Under the pieces are notes generated by a model. That model worked only from the letters and a program-made list of their open reading frames with translations, ran no database searches and was not told the DNA's origin. From NCBI RefSeq assembly GCF_030504645.1, contig NZ_JAUKWQ010000011.1:1-64000 (forward strand): a DNA stretch of 64,000 nucleotides. The letters run 5' to 3'. The position numbers and the translations under genes were made by a program. The stretch is from Rhizobium oryzicola. Lineage in GTDB: Bacteria; Pseudomonadota; Alphaproteobacteria; Rhizobiales; Rhizobiaceae. Below, piece by piece: positions 44,965 to 53,579 of the stretch. The number at the start of each line of letters is the position of its first letter. The first letter of the stretch is position 1.

Positions 44965-45899
44965 CAGCGGCTCTCCATGTCGGACCAGTTGGCACGCGCC
45001 CGAACCAGCAACAGGACGAAGGACAGCGCGATGATGATCATGAAGAAGACCACCGCCATCGCCGAACCATAGCCGATGTCGTAATAGGCGAAGGCTGTGT
45101 TGTAGAGGTAGATGTTGATCGTCTCGGATGCGGTGCCCGGCCCGCCCTGCGTCATCGCATAGATGATGTCGAAGCTCTTGATCGCATCGATGGAGCGGAT
45201 GATGACGGCAATCATCAGGAAGGGCGCGATCATCGGCACTGTCAGGTAACGAAACTTCTGCCAGGCGTTGGCGCCGTCGATCTCCGCACTCTCATAGGGT
45301 TCGCGCGGAATGGCCGCGAGGCCACCCAACACGATCAGCATGACAAGCGGCGTCCATTGCCAGGTTTCGACCACGACCAGGGATGGGATCACGGTCACGC
45401 GATTGTAGATCCACTCCTGCGCGCCGATGCCAACGAAAGAGAGGAGATAGTTCAGCACGCCAAGCTGCGGATGGAACATCATCGTCCAGACCAAGGCGAT
45501 TGCGACCGGGGTCGCCATCATCGGCATGACGAAGATCCCGCGCAGGAAGCCGCGCAGCGGAAATTTTGCATCGAAAACCAGAGCGGCAAGCGTTCCGAAG
45601 AAGAGCGGTAGCACGACCGACAGTGCTGTGTAGGTCGTTGTATGCCACAGCGATTCCCAGAACCGCATGTCCTGCATCAGGCGGACATAGTTTGCCAGAC
45701 CGATGAAGGTTCGCGGCTGGCCGAGAGTCCAGCTGTTGACGCTCATCCAGAGGGTGAAAAGCCATGGAAAGACAATGACGGCTGATACGACCAGCAGGGC
45801 CGGCATGACGAAGGGCCAGTAGTTGGGAGCAAGCACGGATGGCTTGCTCCCCTTGTCCTGGGCTTCGGTCATCGGATTATCGATGCTCACGGAGGCCAT
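44964..45899 (-). CDS. Sugar ABC transporter permease, MalF type
   Basis: A 311-residue permease. ATG 45897-45899 overlaps the binding-protein stop as TAATG, showing coupling and fixing the start. The N-terminal cytoplasmic tail is followed by VMPALLVVSAVIVFPWLFTL and an EAA loop YESAEIDGANAWQKFRYLTV. It forms the channel with the MalG-type partner. Confidence 0.92.
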   Translation of the reverse strand: MASVSIDNPMTEAQDKGSKPSVLAPNYWPFVMPALLVVSAVIVFPWLFTLWMSVNSWTLGQPRTFIGLANYVRLMQDMRFWESLWHTTTYTALSVVLPLFFGTLAALVFDAKFPLRGFLRGIFVMPMMATPVAIALVWTMMFHPQLGVLNYLLSFVGIGAQEWIYNRVTVIPSLVVVETWQWTPLVMLIVLGGLAAIPREPYESAEIDGANAWQKFRYLTVPMIAPFLMIAVIIRSIDAIKSFDIIYAMTQGGPGTASETINIYLYNTAFAYYDIGYGSAMAVVFFMIIIALSFVLLLVRARANWSDMESR

Positions 45900-47230
45900 T
45901 ATCCCTCGCTTCGCGCCAGAACCGGTTCGAACTGGGCTGTTGCGTTTTTCAGTTCCGTTTCTGCGTCTGCGCCACCGATCATGTTGGTGAGAGCCACGCC
46001 GTAGATATCGCGGAACTCGGTGACCGGGATGATGACCGGCAGGGCGAGCTTCGAAACCTTGCCGGAGCCTGCCACTGCATCCAGCCATGCGCCGGGCATC
46101 TTGACGCCTTCACGCACCTTAGCATCTGTCAGGATGGACTGACGGAAGGGCACACCGGCACCGGCCTGCAGCAGGCGTGCGCCCATGTCATGCGAAATCG
46201 CCCATTGGCAGAACAGGTAGGCGGCTTCCTTCTTGGTGGATGCTTCCACGACGCCGAGACCATCGCCGAATGTGCCCGCCGCCTGGCCGCCCGGACCCTT
46301 TGGCATGACGCTATAGCCCGTCTTGCCGACCACGCGCGATTTCTGCGGATCCTCGATCGGCGGCGCAAAGCCGACACCATCGAACCACATGCCGATCTTC
46401 CCCTGCAGGAAGGCCGATTGCGCTTCTGCCCAGTTGAAGCCGGAAACGCCGGGAGGTGCGGATTTCGTCAAGAGCCGCTGATAGAGCTTGGCAGCCTCGA
46501 TCGCTTCCTTGGACAGCGTGTTGATCTTGCCGTCCGGCCCGATGGTGGAGGCGCCATAGCCCAGCATGAACGATGTCCAGACCGGTGTGTTGGCATTCTT
46601 CAGGCCGCGCGCCACGAAACCATAGGTGTTGGCCGAGGGGTCGGTGATTTTTTCCGCGGCCGCAACGAGTTCGTCCAGGCTTGTCGGATAGGAAAGCCCC
46701 TTCTTCTCGAACAGCTCCTTGTTCCAGTAGACGATCCAGTAATCGACCGAGAAGGGCAGGGAGCGCAATGTACCCTTGGCATCCTTGGCGAACAGCAGTC
46801 CGGCTTCCGCGAAGTCGCCCTCCGTCAGAGACGGATCGGTCAGATTCGGATCCTTCAGGAAGCCGCTGATATCGGCCAGCCAGCCCCCCTTTTCGAATTG
46901 CCGCTTCTGCACATGGTAGCTGAGATGAACCACGTCGAAGCTCGGCTTGCCGGTGCTGAGTTCGATCACCGTCTTCTGGCGCTGCTGCTGCTCCGGGGTC
47001 GCTTCTGCGTTGACCTTGATGCCCGTCAGGCTTTCGAATTCCGGAAGATACTTCGTGAGCGTATCGCTGCGTGGGCTTTTGACCAGGTTTACGTTCAGCG
47101 TCGTGCCGCTGAAGCGTTTCCAGTCCACGGCCGCTGCGGCCGGTCTGCCGCCGATCAGGGCTGCGCCGCCGATCGCCGCACTCGCTGCCAGAAACGAACG
47201 GCGTGTGGGCTTCAGAATTGAAGTCGTCAT
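45899..47230 (-). CDS. Sugar ABC transporter substrate-binding protein (SBP_bac_1)
   Basis: A 443-residue periplasmic protein. A Tat-type signal RRSFLAASAAIGGAALIGG is visible. Family features include the early LNVNLVKSPRSDTLTKYLPE, PSFDVVHLSYHVQK and the mid-domain WAEAQSAFLQGKIGMWFDG. I start at ATG 47228-47230, with GGGAGGAGG upstream. It feeds the MalF/MalG pair. There is no ATPase gene in this operon. Confidence 0.92.
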   Translation of the reverse strand: MTTSILKPTRRSFLAASAAIGGAALIGGRPAAAAVDWKRFSGTTLNVNLVKSPRSDTLTKYLPEFESLTGIKVNAEATPEQQQRQKTVIELSTGKPSFDVVHLSYHVQKRQFEKGGWLADISGFLKDPNLTDPSLTEGDFAEAGLLFAKDAKGTLRSLPFSVDYWIVYWNKELFEKKGLSYPTSLDELVAAAEKITDPSANTYGFVARGLKNANTPVWTSFMLGYGASTIGPDGKINTLSKEAIEAAKLYQRLLTKSAPPGVSGFNWAEAQSAFLQGKIGMWFDGVGFAPPIEDPQKSRVVGKTGYSVMPKGPGGQAAGTFGDGLGVVEASTKKEAAYLFCQWAISHDMGARLLQAGAGVPFRQSILTDAKVREGVKMPGAWLDAVAGSGKVSKLALPVIIPVTEFRDIYGVALTNMIGGADAETELKNATAQFEPVLARSEG

Positions 47231-47250
47231 GATCTCCTCCTCCCAAGTTT

Positions 47251-47275
47251 CGATCACGCCTCCTCCGCGTGATCG
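47251..47275 (-). repeat. Inverted repeat between the GntR and binding-protein genes
   Basis: CGATCACG and CGTGATCG (8 bp) flank a 9-nt loop that holds GGAGG on the coding strand. It can fold in the mRNA between the regulator stop and the binding-protein start, or serve as an operator. The real ribosome site is a separate GGAGGAG nearer the ATG. Confidence 0.5.
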
Positions 47276-47284
47276 GTTGCATGA

Positions 47285-47956
47285 TTAGATTGCCAGTGCG
47301 CGGTCCCTCGCATTGCTGATATGTGCGACGAGACGCTGGACCGCGTCTTCAATCGATCGGCTCTCGATCGCTTCGAGCACCGAAAGATGTTCCCTCATGA
47401 CCGGCGCGACCCGGCCATCGATGCGGATCCTCTCCTGATTGATCAGGCGCATCTTGATGGCATTGACGCGATAGGCATTCGACAGGATCGAGTTGCCGAC
47501 CTTGTCGATGAAAGCATTGTGCATGCCCCAGTCGGTTGCCTGCGCGTGCTGCTCCAGTTCCGGCGAAGGTCCGCCAGCCTCAATCTGTTCGAGGATTTGC
47601 CGATGTTGGTGCAGAAGACGTTGAACCTCAGCGTCGCTTGCCGTGCGCGTAAAGAAGGCAACCGCTTCCTTCTCCAGTATCATGCGAAACTGGAAAGCTT
47701 CGCGGATGAGGCTGAGATCGATATGGGCGATCTGCAGTCCCCTTTGCGGCACGGTCTTGATCAGGCCTTCGGTTTCCAGCCGGGGGATGAGCTCTCGGAT
47801 CGCGCCCAGCGTCAGGCCGGTCAGTTCCACCAATTGCCGCTGAGAGATGAATTGGCCGGGCTTCACGTCACGCGCAAGCAGGTGGCGCGTGAAGCTTTCA
47901 TACGCCTTTTCCCGCAAGGTGACCTGTTCGCCCGTCTCGTCCATCTTGTCTCCCAT
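47285..47956 (-). CDS. GntR-family regulator, FCD type
   Basis: A 223-residue regulator. The winged helix has ISQRQLVELTGLTLGAIRELI and GLIKTVPQRGLQI. The C-terminal FCD domain (EAFQFRMILEKEAVAFF onward) binds the effector. The start is ATG 47954-47956 or ATG 47942-47944; the second has better GGGAG spacing. It lies inside the operon, after the DapA-like gene, so it is probably autoregulated with the transporter genes. Confidence 0.9.
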   Translation of the reverse strand: MGDKMDETGEQVTLREKAYESFTRHLLARDVKPGQFISQRQLVELTGLTLGAIRELIPRLETEGLIKTVPQRGLQIAHIDLSLIREAFQFRMILEKEAVAFFTRTASDAEVQRLLHQHRQILEQIEAGGPSPELEQHAQATDWGMHNAFIDKVGNSILSNAYRVNAIKMRLINQERIRIDGRVAPVMREHLSVLEAIESRSIEDAVQRLVAHISNARDRALAI

Positions 47957-47966
47957 CCAGCCTCGC

Positions 47967-48851
47967 TCAGGCAGCCCTTGTCGAAAAAGCCTTTTCGTAT
48001 GCCTGCCCGATCCGCTCCCGGTCCTGCGCCGGAATGGTTACAAGCGGCGCTCTGACATTCAGCCATACCGCGTTACCGGTGACGCGGGCAACAAGCACCT
48101 TGACGGATGGGGTCACCGGAAATTTCAAAATGAATTCGACCAGTTCCGTGACACGTGCATCGTCTCTCCCGTCGACAGCCATTGCACGGATTTCCTGCGG
48201 CATCAGGTTTGCCATGCCGGAAATCGCACCCTGGCCGCCAAGACGTGTTCCCTGCGCCAAGTGACGTTCATCTCCAATCAGAATTGCAAGATCGCCATGT
48301 TCCCTCAACAGGCGCTCCGTATGGGCCCAGTCGCCGCCCGAGTCCTTTACGCCCGTGACGACGCCGGGGAAGGCCTGCCTAAGGCGCCCCACCAGTTCGA
48401 CGGACAGCTTGACCATTGTGACAGAGGGAATGTTGTAGACGATGATGTCATGTGCCTTCTGTCCCAGACGGTTGAACACGTCCGAGAACCAGTCGAAGAG
48501 ACCCTCGTCGGAGACATTCTTGAAGTAGGAGGGCGGTGCCAGCAGGATGTTGCGGGCGCCCGCCTCCAGCGCCTGCAAAGCCTGTTCGGCGGCATCCGCA
48601 CTGGAATCGACAAGTACGGCGACCACGAGACGCTCTGCCGGGATGCCAGCGGACTTGAAGGCCGCGAGCGTCTGTGCCCTTTCGACCTGGCCGATGGAGC
48701 TTCCCTCACCTGTGGTGCCAAACAGGGTCACGCTGTCACAGCCGCTCTGCAGGCACTGCGCCGCATGCTGCGTCAGAAGCGAGAAGATGATGTCTCCGCG
48801 TTCGTCATAGGGTGTTGTCAGCGCCGCTGACAGGCCAAACTTGGTGGTCAA
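47967..48851 (-). CDS. DapA-family lyase/aldolase (DHDPS/NAL superfamily)
   Basis: A 294-residue class I aldolase-type protein. It has the substrate-binding FGTTGEGSS, the Tyr in IIVYNIPS and the Schiff-base Lys in VVTGVKDSGGDW. The start is set at TTG 48849-48851 by GGAGGAG 7 nt upstream; upstream codons look non-coding. Members cleave or condense 2-keto acids, such as 2-keto-3-deoxygluconate, N-acetylneuraminate or dihydrodipicolinate. It leads an operon with a sugar transporter and a PfkB kinase, so a catabolic sugar-acid aldolase is more likely than lysine biosynthesis. Confidence 0.86.
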   Translation of the reverse strand: MTTKFGLSAALTTPYDERGDIIFSLLTQHAAQCLQSGCDSVTLFGTTGEGSSIGQVERAQTLAAFKSAGIPAERLVVAVLVDSSADAAEQALQALEAGARNILLAPPSYFKNVSDEGLFDWFSDVFNRLGQKAHDIIVYNIPSVTMVKLSVELVGRLRQAFPGVVTGVKDSGGDWAHTERLLREHGDLAILIGDERHLAQGTRLGGQGAISGMANLMPQEIRAMAVDGRDDARVTELVEFILKFPVTPSVKVLVARVTGNAVWLNVRAPLVTIPAQDRERIGQAYEKAFSTRAA

Positions 48852-49003
48852 TTTCGTGCTCCTCCACACCGATTGAAGGTATGGTGGCACACTGACATGT
48901 TAGATGTAAATAGGTAGAATGTTGAGTTGTGTATTAGCTTTTCGCGAATGGCGCTGCCAAATTCCGTTATCTATGGCGGCGCTTGATGGATATCTGAATA
49001 ATT

Positions 49004-49013
49004 GATATTTATC
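49004..49013. promoter_or_regulatory. GATATTTATC box upstream of the ArsR-type gene
   Basis: GATA-TT-TATC, a short inverted repeat 23 bp upstream of the regulator start. The same 10 bases occur at 50028-50037 upstream of the GH51 gene. This suggests autoregulation. Confidence 0.5.
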
Positions 49014-49035
49014 GAGCTTCTACGGAGAGGCCAGA

Positions 49036-49956
49036 TTGAGCAACCGCTTTTTGATGATAACGCCGGAAGACGGCGCTGATGTTCTCAAGTGCCTCGCCGC
49101 GCCGGCAAGGTTGGCGATCCTCGAACTGCTTCACGTGCGGGGAGCGTTGAACGTCAATGAGATTGCAGAGGTTCTGGAACTACCGCAGTCGACGACATCC
49201 ACTCATTTGAACCAGATGGAAGAGGCAGGCCTGATCCGTACCGAGGTTCAGAAGGCGCGCAAAGGCAGTCAGAAAATTTGTCATGCGGTGCATGACGAGA
49301 TCGTTCTGACATTTTCCCGTCCAGCCGAGGCCAAAGATCAAGCCATTGAGGTCGCGATGCCGGTCGGGCTCTACAGCGGCTTCGAGGTTGCGGCGCCCTG
49401 TGGCATGTGTGGCCATGATGCCATCATCGGCTATCTCGACAATCCGGATACATTTCTCTCGCCGGACCGTATGAAAGCAGGGCTTTTGTGGTTCACCCGC
49501 GGCCATGTGGACTATCAGTTTCCCAACAATGCCAGAATCAAGGGCGCGCCCATCCGTGAGTTGGAATTGCTGATGGAGCTGTCCTCCGAGGTGCCGGGCA
49601 CATCCGCCAATTGGCCCTCGGACATCACCATTTCCGTCAATGACAAGTCAATCGCGACCTGGACATCCCCCGGCGACTTTGGCGATCAACGGGGCAAGTT
49701 CACGCCGGACTGGTGGAAGTTGCGCGGAAGTCAGTACGGCATGCTGAAGAGCTTTCGGGTGACGGAGAATGGCACATTCATCGACGGAGTGCGCGTGTCC
49801 GACACCTGTGTGAGCGATCTTGAATTGCTGGAGCATCGCTCCATCCGTGTGCGAATCGAAGTGCTCGATACGGCGCAGCATCCAGGCGGGATCAACATTT
49901 TCGGGCGCGGTTTCGGCAATTACGACCAGGACATCGTGCTGCGGATCAAGACCTGA
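49036..49956 (+). CDS. ArsR-family regulator with C-terminal beta-rich domain
   Basis: A 306-residue protein. Residues 12-85 form an ArsR winged helix (LKCLAAPARLAILELLHVRG, then LPQSTTSTHLNQMEEAGLI). The remaining 200 residues are beta-rich and unlike the minimal ArsR proteins of 100 residues. They contain GMCGHDAIIGYLDNPDTF and a WPSDITISVNDK stretch. The usual ArsR metal-binding cysteine motif is absent, so it probably senses an organic ligand. The start is TTG 49036 with GGAGAGG 5 nt upstream. It is upstream of the GH51/ABC operon and probably controls it, since a box is shared by both promoters. Confidence 0.85.
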   Translation: MSNRFLMITPEDGADVLKCLAAPARLAILELLHVRGALNVNEIAEVLELPQSTTSTHLNQMEEAGLIRTEVQKARKGSQKICHAVHDEIVLTFSRPAEAKDQAIEVAMPVGLYSGFEVAAPCGMCGHDAIIGYLDNPDTFLSPDRMKAGLLWFTRGHVDYQFPNNARIKGAPIRELELLMELSSEVPGTSANWPSDITISVNDKSIATWTSPGDFGDQRGKFTPDWWKLRGSQYGMLKSFRVTENGTFIDGVRVSDTCVSDLELLEHRSIRVRIEVLDTAQHPGGINIFGRGFGNYDQDIVLRIKT

Positions 49957-50026
49957 TTGCTCGGTATCTCTTCGCATTCGTGACGGATTGACGCCTGAAC
50001 TCACGCGTGTATCATATCCTAAATTA

Positions 50027-50046
50027 CGATATTTATCAAAATATCG
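50027..50046. promoter_or_regulatory. Palindrome CGATATTT-ATCA-AAATATCG upstream of GH51, candidate ArsR operator
   Basis: Eight-base perfect arms around a 4-bp spacer, 22 bp before the GH51 start. It includes the GATATTTATC box also present before the regulator. ArsR-type repressors bind AT-rich dyads of this form overlapping promoters. Confidence 0.65.
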
Positions 50047-50068
50047 GATATAAAAGGAGGAGATATCG

Positions 50069-51577
50069 ATGCAGGCGACCGGAACACTTCACCGCGATTT
50101 TCAAATCAGCAAGATTGATCCGCGGCTTTACGGGTCGTTCATCGAGCACCTCGGGCGTGCGGTCTACACTGGCATTTACGAGCCAGATCATCCGACTGCA
50201 GATGAAAATGGCATGCGCCAGGATGTCATCGATCTGGTGCGCGAACTTGACGTGCCGATCGTACGCTATCCCGGTGGCAATTTTGTTTCAGCCTACAATT
50301 GGGAAGATGGCGTCGGCCCGAAGGATCAGCGCCCGGTTCGGCTCGATCTCGCCTGGCACAGTTCCGAATCCAATCATGTCGGCATTCATGAATTCGCCGA
50401 TTGGGCGAAAGCCGCTGGCACCGAGATGATGCTGGCAGTCAATCTTGGCTCGCGTGGCCTCGATCAGGCGCGTGCGTTTCTCGAATACGTGAACCATCCG
50501 GGCGGCAGCTACTGGTCGGATCTGCGCCGCAGCCATGGCCGCGAAGAGCCTTGGGGCGTCAAGATGTGGTGCCTGGGTAACGAGATGGACGGCCCATGGC
50601 AGATCGGCCAGAAGACGGCCGATGAATATGGCCGGCTTGCCTTCGAAACGGCCAAGGCCATGCGCGCCTTTGACAAGTCGATCGAACTGGTGGTGTGCGG
50701 TTCCTCGACGCCGAGGATGCCGACCTATCCGGCCTGGGAGGCAACGGTTCTCGACTACACCTATGACTCTGTCGATTACATCAGCCTGCATATGTATTTT
50801 GACAAGCAGCAGGATGACACCGCGACCTATCTGGCGCAGACCGCGCGGCTGGATGATTACATTGCGACGATCGCAGCGGTCATCCGTATGACAAAAGCGA
50901 AGAAGCGCTCAGCCAAGGATGTCTATATCAGCTTTGATGAATGGAATGTCTGGTACCATTCCAAGGAAGCGGACAAGAAGATCCTGGAAGGCGGCGGCGG
51001 CTGGCCACATGCGCCGGCGCTACTGGAAGACATCTACAATTTCGAGGACGTGCTGCAGGTCGGCTGCATCATCAACACCTTCATTCGCCGGGCGGATGTG
51101 GTGAAGGTCGGCTGCCTGGCGCAGCTGGTCAATGTCATCGCACCGATCATGACGGTGCCGGGTGGGCCTGCCTGGAAGCAGACGACCTATTATCCTTATC
51201 TCTTTGCGTCCCGTTACGGGCGCGGCACATCCTATCAGCTGGCGCTGGATTGCCCGGGCTATGCGACGGATTTCGCAGCCAAGGTCGACTATCTCGATAT
51301 TTCCGCTGTCGAAAGCGATGCCGATGGCGCGCTGACGCTGTTCATCGTCAATCGCCACGAGACGGAAGCGATAGATCTTGCACTTTCGCTGCAAGGCTTT
51401 GGCGATCGCAAGGTCATTATGGACAAGGAAATTGCGGGCCACGACCTGGCAGCCGTCAACGGCCCAGACAGGCAGAGCGTCCAGCCGCGGGATGGCTCGG
51501 GTGTCAAGTTAGAAAGGGAGCGGCTCTCGGCACCGATTGCGCCGCTCAGCTACCGGATGATCCGGCTTGGGAAGTGA
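50069..51577 (+). CDS. GH51 alpha-L-arabinofuranosidase
   Basis: A 502-residue glycoside hydrolase that releases L-arabinose from arabinan or arabinoxylan fragments. It shows the N-terminal YGSFIEHLGRAVYTGIYEPD, PIVRYPGGNFVSAYNWEDGV, the acid/base Glu172 in WCLGNEMDGPW and the nucleophile Glu291 in ISFDEWNVWY. No signal peptide is present, so it acts in the cytoplasm on imported oligosaccharides. The start has a near-perfect AAAGGAGG. It leads the operon with the sugar ABC genes that follow. Confidence 0.95.
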   Translation: MQATGTLHRDFQISKIDPRLYGSFIEHLGRAVYTGIYEPDHPTADENGMRQDVIDLVRELDVPIVRYPGGNFVSAYNWEDGVGPKDQRPVRLDLAWHSSESNHVGIHEFADWAKAAGTEMMLAVNLGSRGLDQARAFLEYVNHPGGSYWSDLRRSHGREEPWGVKMWCLGNEMDGPWQIGQKTADEYGRLAFETAKAMRAFDKSIELVVCGSSTPRMPTYPAWEATVLDYTYDSVDYISLHMYFDKQQDDTATYLAQTARLDDYIATIAAVIRMTKAKKRSAKDVYISFDEWNVWYHSKEADKKILEGGGGWPHAPALLEDIYNFEDVLQVGCIINTFIRRADVVKVGCLAQLVNVIAPIMTVPGGPAWKQTTYYPYLFASRYGRGTSYQLALDCPGYATDFAAKVDYLDISAVESDADGALTLFIVNRHETEAIDLALSLQGFGDRKVIMDKEIAGHDLAAVNGPDRQSVQPRDGSGVKLERERLSAPIAPLSYRMIRLGK

Positions 51578-51604
51578 AGAATTCGACTTGGGGGAGGAGA
51601 AACC

Positions 51605-52699
51605 ATGTCGGCTTCGATCGAACTTGAAAATGTCAGCAAGCGCTATGGCGCGCTGACGGTTCTGGATGACATCTCGCTATCCATTGCCGCGGGGGAATTC
51701 GTTGTTTTTCTGGGACCTTCGGGCTGCGGGAAATCCACACTTCTGCGGATGATTGCGGGCCTGGAGGATGTCAGCAGCGGTACGATTTCCGTGGGTGGGC
51801 GCCGGGTTGATACCCTGCCGCCCGGCAAGCGCGGGGTCGCGATGGTGTTCCAGTCCTACGCGCTTTATCCGCATATGACGGTTCGCCAAAACATGGCTTT
51901 CGGCCTTGAGAATATCGGCGTGCCGAAAGATGAGATCGGAAGGCGCGTGAAAGCGGCTGCACAGACGCTGGAAATTGACCATCTGATTGATCGCAAGCCG
52001 CAGAAACTTTCCGGCGGTCAGCGTCAGCGCGTGGCAATCGGCCGGGCGATCGTCAAGGAGCCGGCCGCCTTTCTGTTCGATGAACCGCTGTCCAATCTGG
52101 ATGCGGCCTTGCGAGGCCGCACGCGCCTGGAGCTAGCGCAACTGCATGCTCGGCTTGGCAGCACCATGATCTTCGTGACCCATGATCAGGTGGAGGCAAT
52201 GACGCTTGCCGACCGCATCGTCATCATGAATGCCCGGCGGATCGAACAGATCGGCACGCCTATGGAAATTTACCAGCGGCCAGCCACCCGGTTTGTGGCA
52301 AGCTTCATCGGTTCGCCCACGATGAATTTTCTCCCCCTCACAGCCATCGAAAAGGGGCAGAGCGGGCTCGCCCTCTCGGTTGCCGGACTTGGACGCGTGG
52401 AAACATCGTTTCCTTCGCAAACCAAGATCGACGTCGAAGGCGCAAGCCTCGGCATCCGGGCGGAGGATCTCTCCATATCCGCTGAAGGTGAAACCGGGAT
52501 TCCCTTGAAAGCCGAGATTGTCGAGCGGCTCGGTGACCGGACGCTGGTCTATGGCGTGCTCGGCGATGGCAGCAAACTCACTGTCGAGGCTGATGGCCGC
52601 GCTGCCGTTCGCGCCGGTGAAGTCCTGCAGGTTCGGCTTGCGCCGGATACCTTCCATCTGTTTGCCGCTGATGGGCGCGCGGTGCGGGGAGGGCAGTGA
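51605..52699 (+). CDS. Sugar ABC transporter ATP-binding protein, UgpC/MalK type
   Basis: A 364-residue ATPase. Walker A is GPSGCGKS, the signature is LSGGQRQR, Walker B is AFLFDEPLS, the H-loop is VTHD, and a C-terminal TOBE-like regulatory domain is present. It begins 27 bp after the GH51 gene. It powers the adjacent permeases and may also serve the ATPase-less MalFG operon at 44128-47230, as UgpC/MsmK ATPases often do. Confidence 0.93.
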   Translation: MSASIELENVSKRYGALTVLDDISLSIAAGEFVVFLGPSGCGKSTLLRMIAGLEDVSSGTISVGGRRVDTLPPGKRGVAMVFQSYALYPHMTVRQNMAFGLENIGVPKDEIGRRVKAAAQTLEIDHLIDRKPQKLSGGQRQRVAIGRAIVKEPAAFLFDEPLSNLDAALRGRTRLELAQLHARLGSTMIFVTHDQVEAMTLADRIVIMNARRIEQIGTPMEIYQRPATRFVASFIGSPTMNFLPLTAIEKGQSGLALSVAGLGRVETSFPSQTKIDVEGASLGIRAEDLSISAEGETGIPLKAEIVERLGDRTLVYGVLGDGSKLTVEADGRAAVRAGEVLQVRLAPDTFHLFAADGRAVRGGQ

Positions 52700-52700
52700 C

Positions 52701-53576
52701 ATGGCCGAGAGCTACAGGCGCAGCCAATGGAGCCACGGGCTCTTCATTCTTCCCTACCTCTGCTTCTTTTTGGTCCTGCTGGTTTTCCCGCTTTTCTGGG
52801 GTATGTGGCTCAGCCTCCATAAGGCTGATCTATTCGGACCGGGCCGATTTGTCGGCCTCACCAATTATACCCGCGTTCTTGCAGATCCCGTCTTTCTGCA
52901 GGCGCTGCGCAACACGATCATCTTCGTGGCTGTCAGCGTGCCGGCCCTTGTTGTCATCGGCCTGTTCCTGGCGCTGGCGCTGAACCGCACCACGAGAGCA
53001 ACCTCCTTCTTCCGCGGGCTTTTCTTCTCGTCCTCGGTCTTGTCCGTCACCATTGTCACGCTGATCTGGCGCTTCGTCTTCATTCCGGGTGATGGTCTGC
53101 TGGCGGTGCTTTTCAAACAGGTCGGGCTGACGCCGATCAGCTTTTTGTCCACCAGTGGCTGGTCGCTGTTTTCCGTCGGGGCTGCCACCGTCTGGTGGTG
53201 CATCGGTCTGCCGATGATGCTGTTTCTCGCAGCCCTCCAGCAGGTGCCGCAGGATCTTTACGAGGCCGCTGCGCTGGATAATGCGAGCGGCTGGCGGGTA
53301 CTGACCCGCATCACGTTGCCGTCGATTGCCCGCACCATCGTGCTGGTTACGATCATTCAGATCGTCCTTCAGTTTCAGCTGTTCGGGCAGGCGCAGTTGA
53401 TGACCAATGGTGGACCGAGCGGCACATCGCGCCCGCTTGTCATGTACATCTATGAAGTCGGTTTCGTCCGCTGGGATATCGGTCGGGGCGCCGCTGCTTC
53501 GCAGATCCTGTTCCTCATCATTCTCGTCGCGGCCATGGCGCAATACATCGTCTCGTCGCGAAAGACGGAGGCCTGA
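52701..53576 (+). CDS. Sugar ABC transporter permease, MalF type
   Basis: A 291-residue inner-membrane permease. ATG 52701 lies 1 bp after the ATPase stop. Hydrophobic segments include LFILPYLCFFLVLLVFPLFW, and the EAA loop reads LYEAAALDNASGWRVLTRITL. It pairs with the following permease. Confidence 0.92.
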   Translation: MAESYRRSQWSHGLFILPYLCFFLVLLVFPLFWGMWLSLHKADLFGPGRFVGLTNYTRVLADPVFLQALRNTIIFVAVSVPALVVIGLFLALALNRTTRATSFFRGLFFSSSVLSVTIVTLIWRFVFIPGDGLLAVLFKQVGLTPISFLSTSGWSLFSVGAATVWWCIGLPMMLFLAALQQVPQDLYEAAALDNASGWRVLTRITLPSIARTIVLVTIIQIVLQFQLFGQAQLMTNGGPSGTSRPLVMYIYEVGFVRWDIGRGAAASQILFLIILVAAMAQYIVSSRKTEA

Positions 53577-53579
53577 GCC

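Noticed and set aside
45839..47221. A 460-codon plus-strand frame opposite the sugar-binding protein
   Set aside because: The minus-strand frame has a signal peptide and SBP_bac_1 motifs; the opposite frame resembles nothing.
43180..48851. Assignment of the operon as a sulfoquinovose pathway
   Set aside because: Only the kinase looks like the sulfofructose enzyme; sulfoquinovosidase, isomerase, YihT-type aldolase and reductase are all absent.
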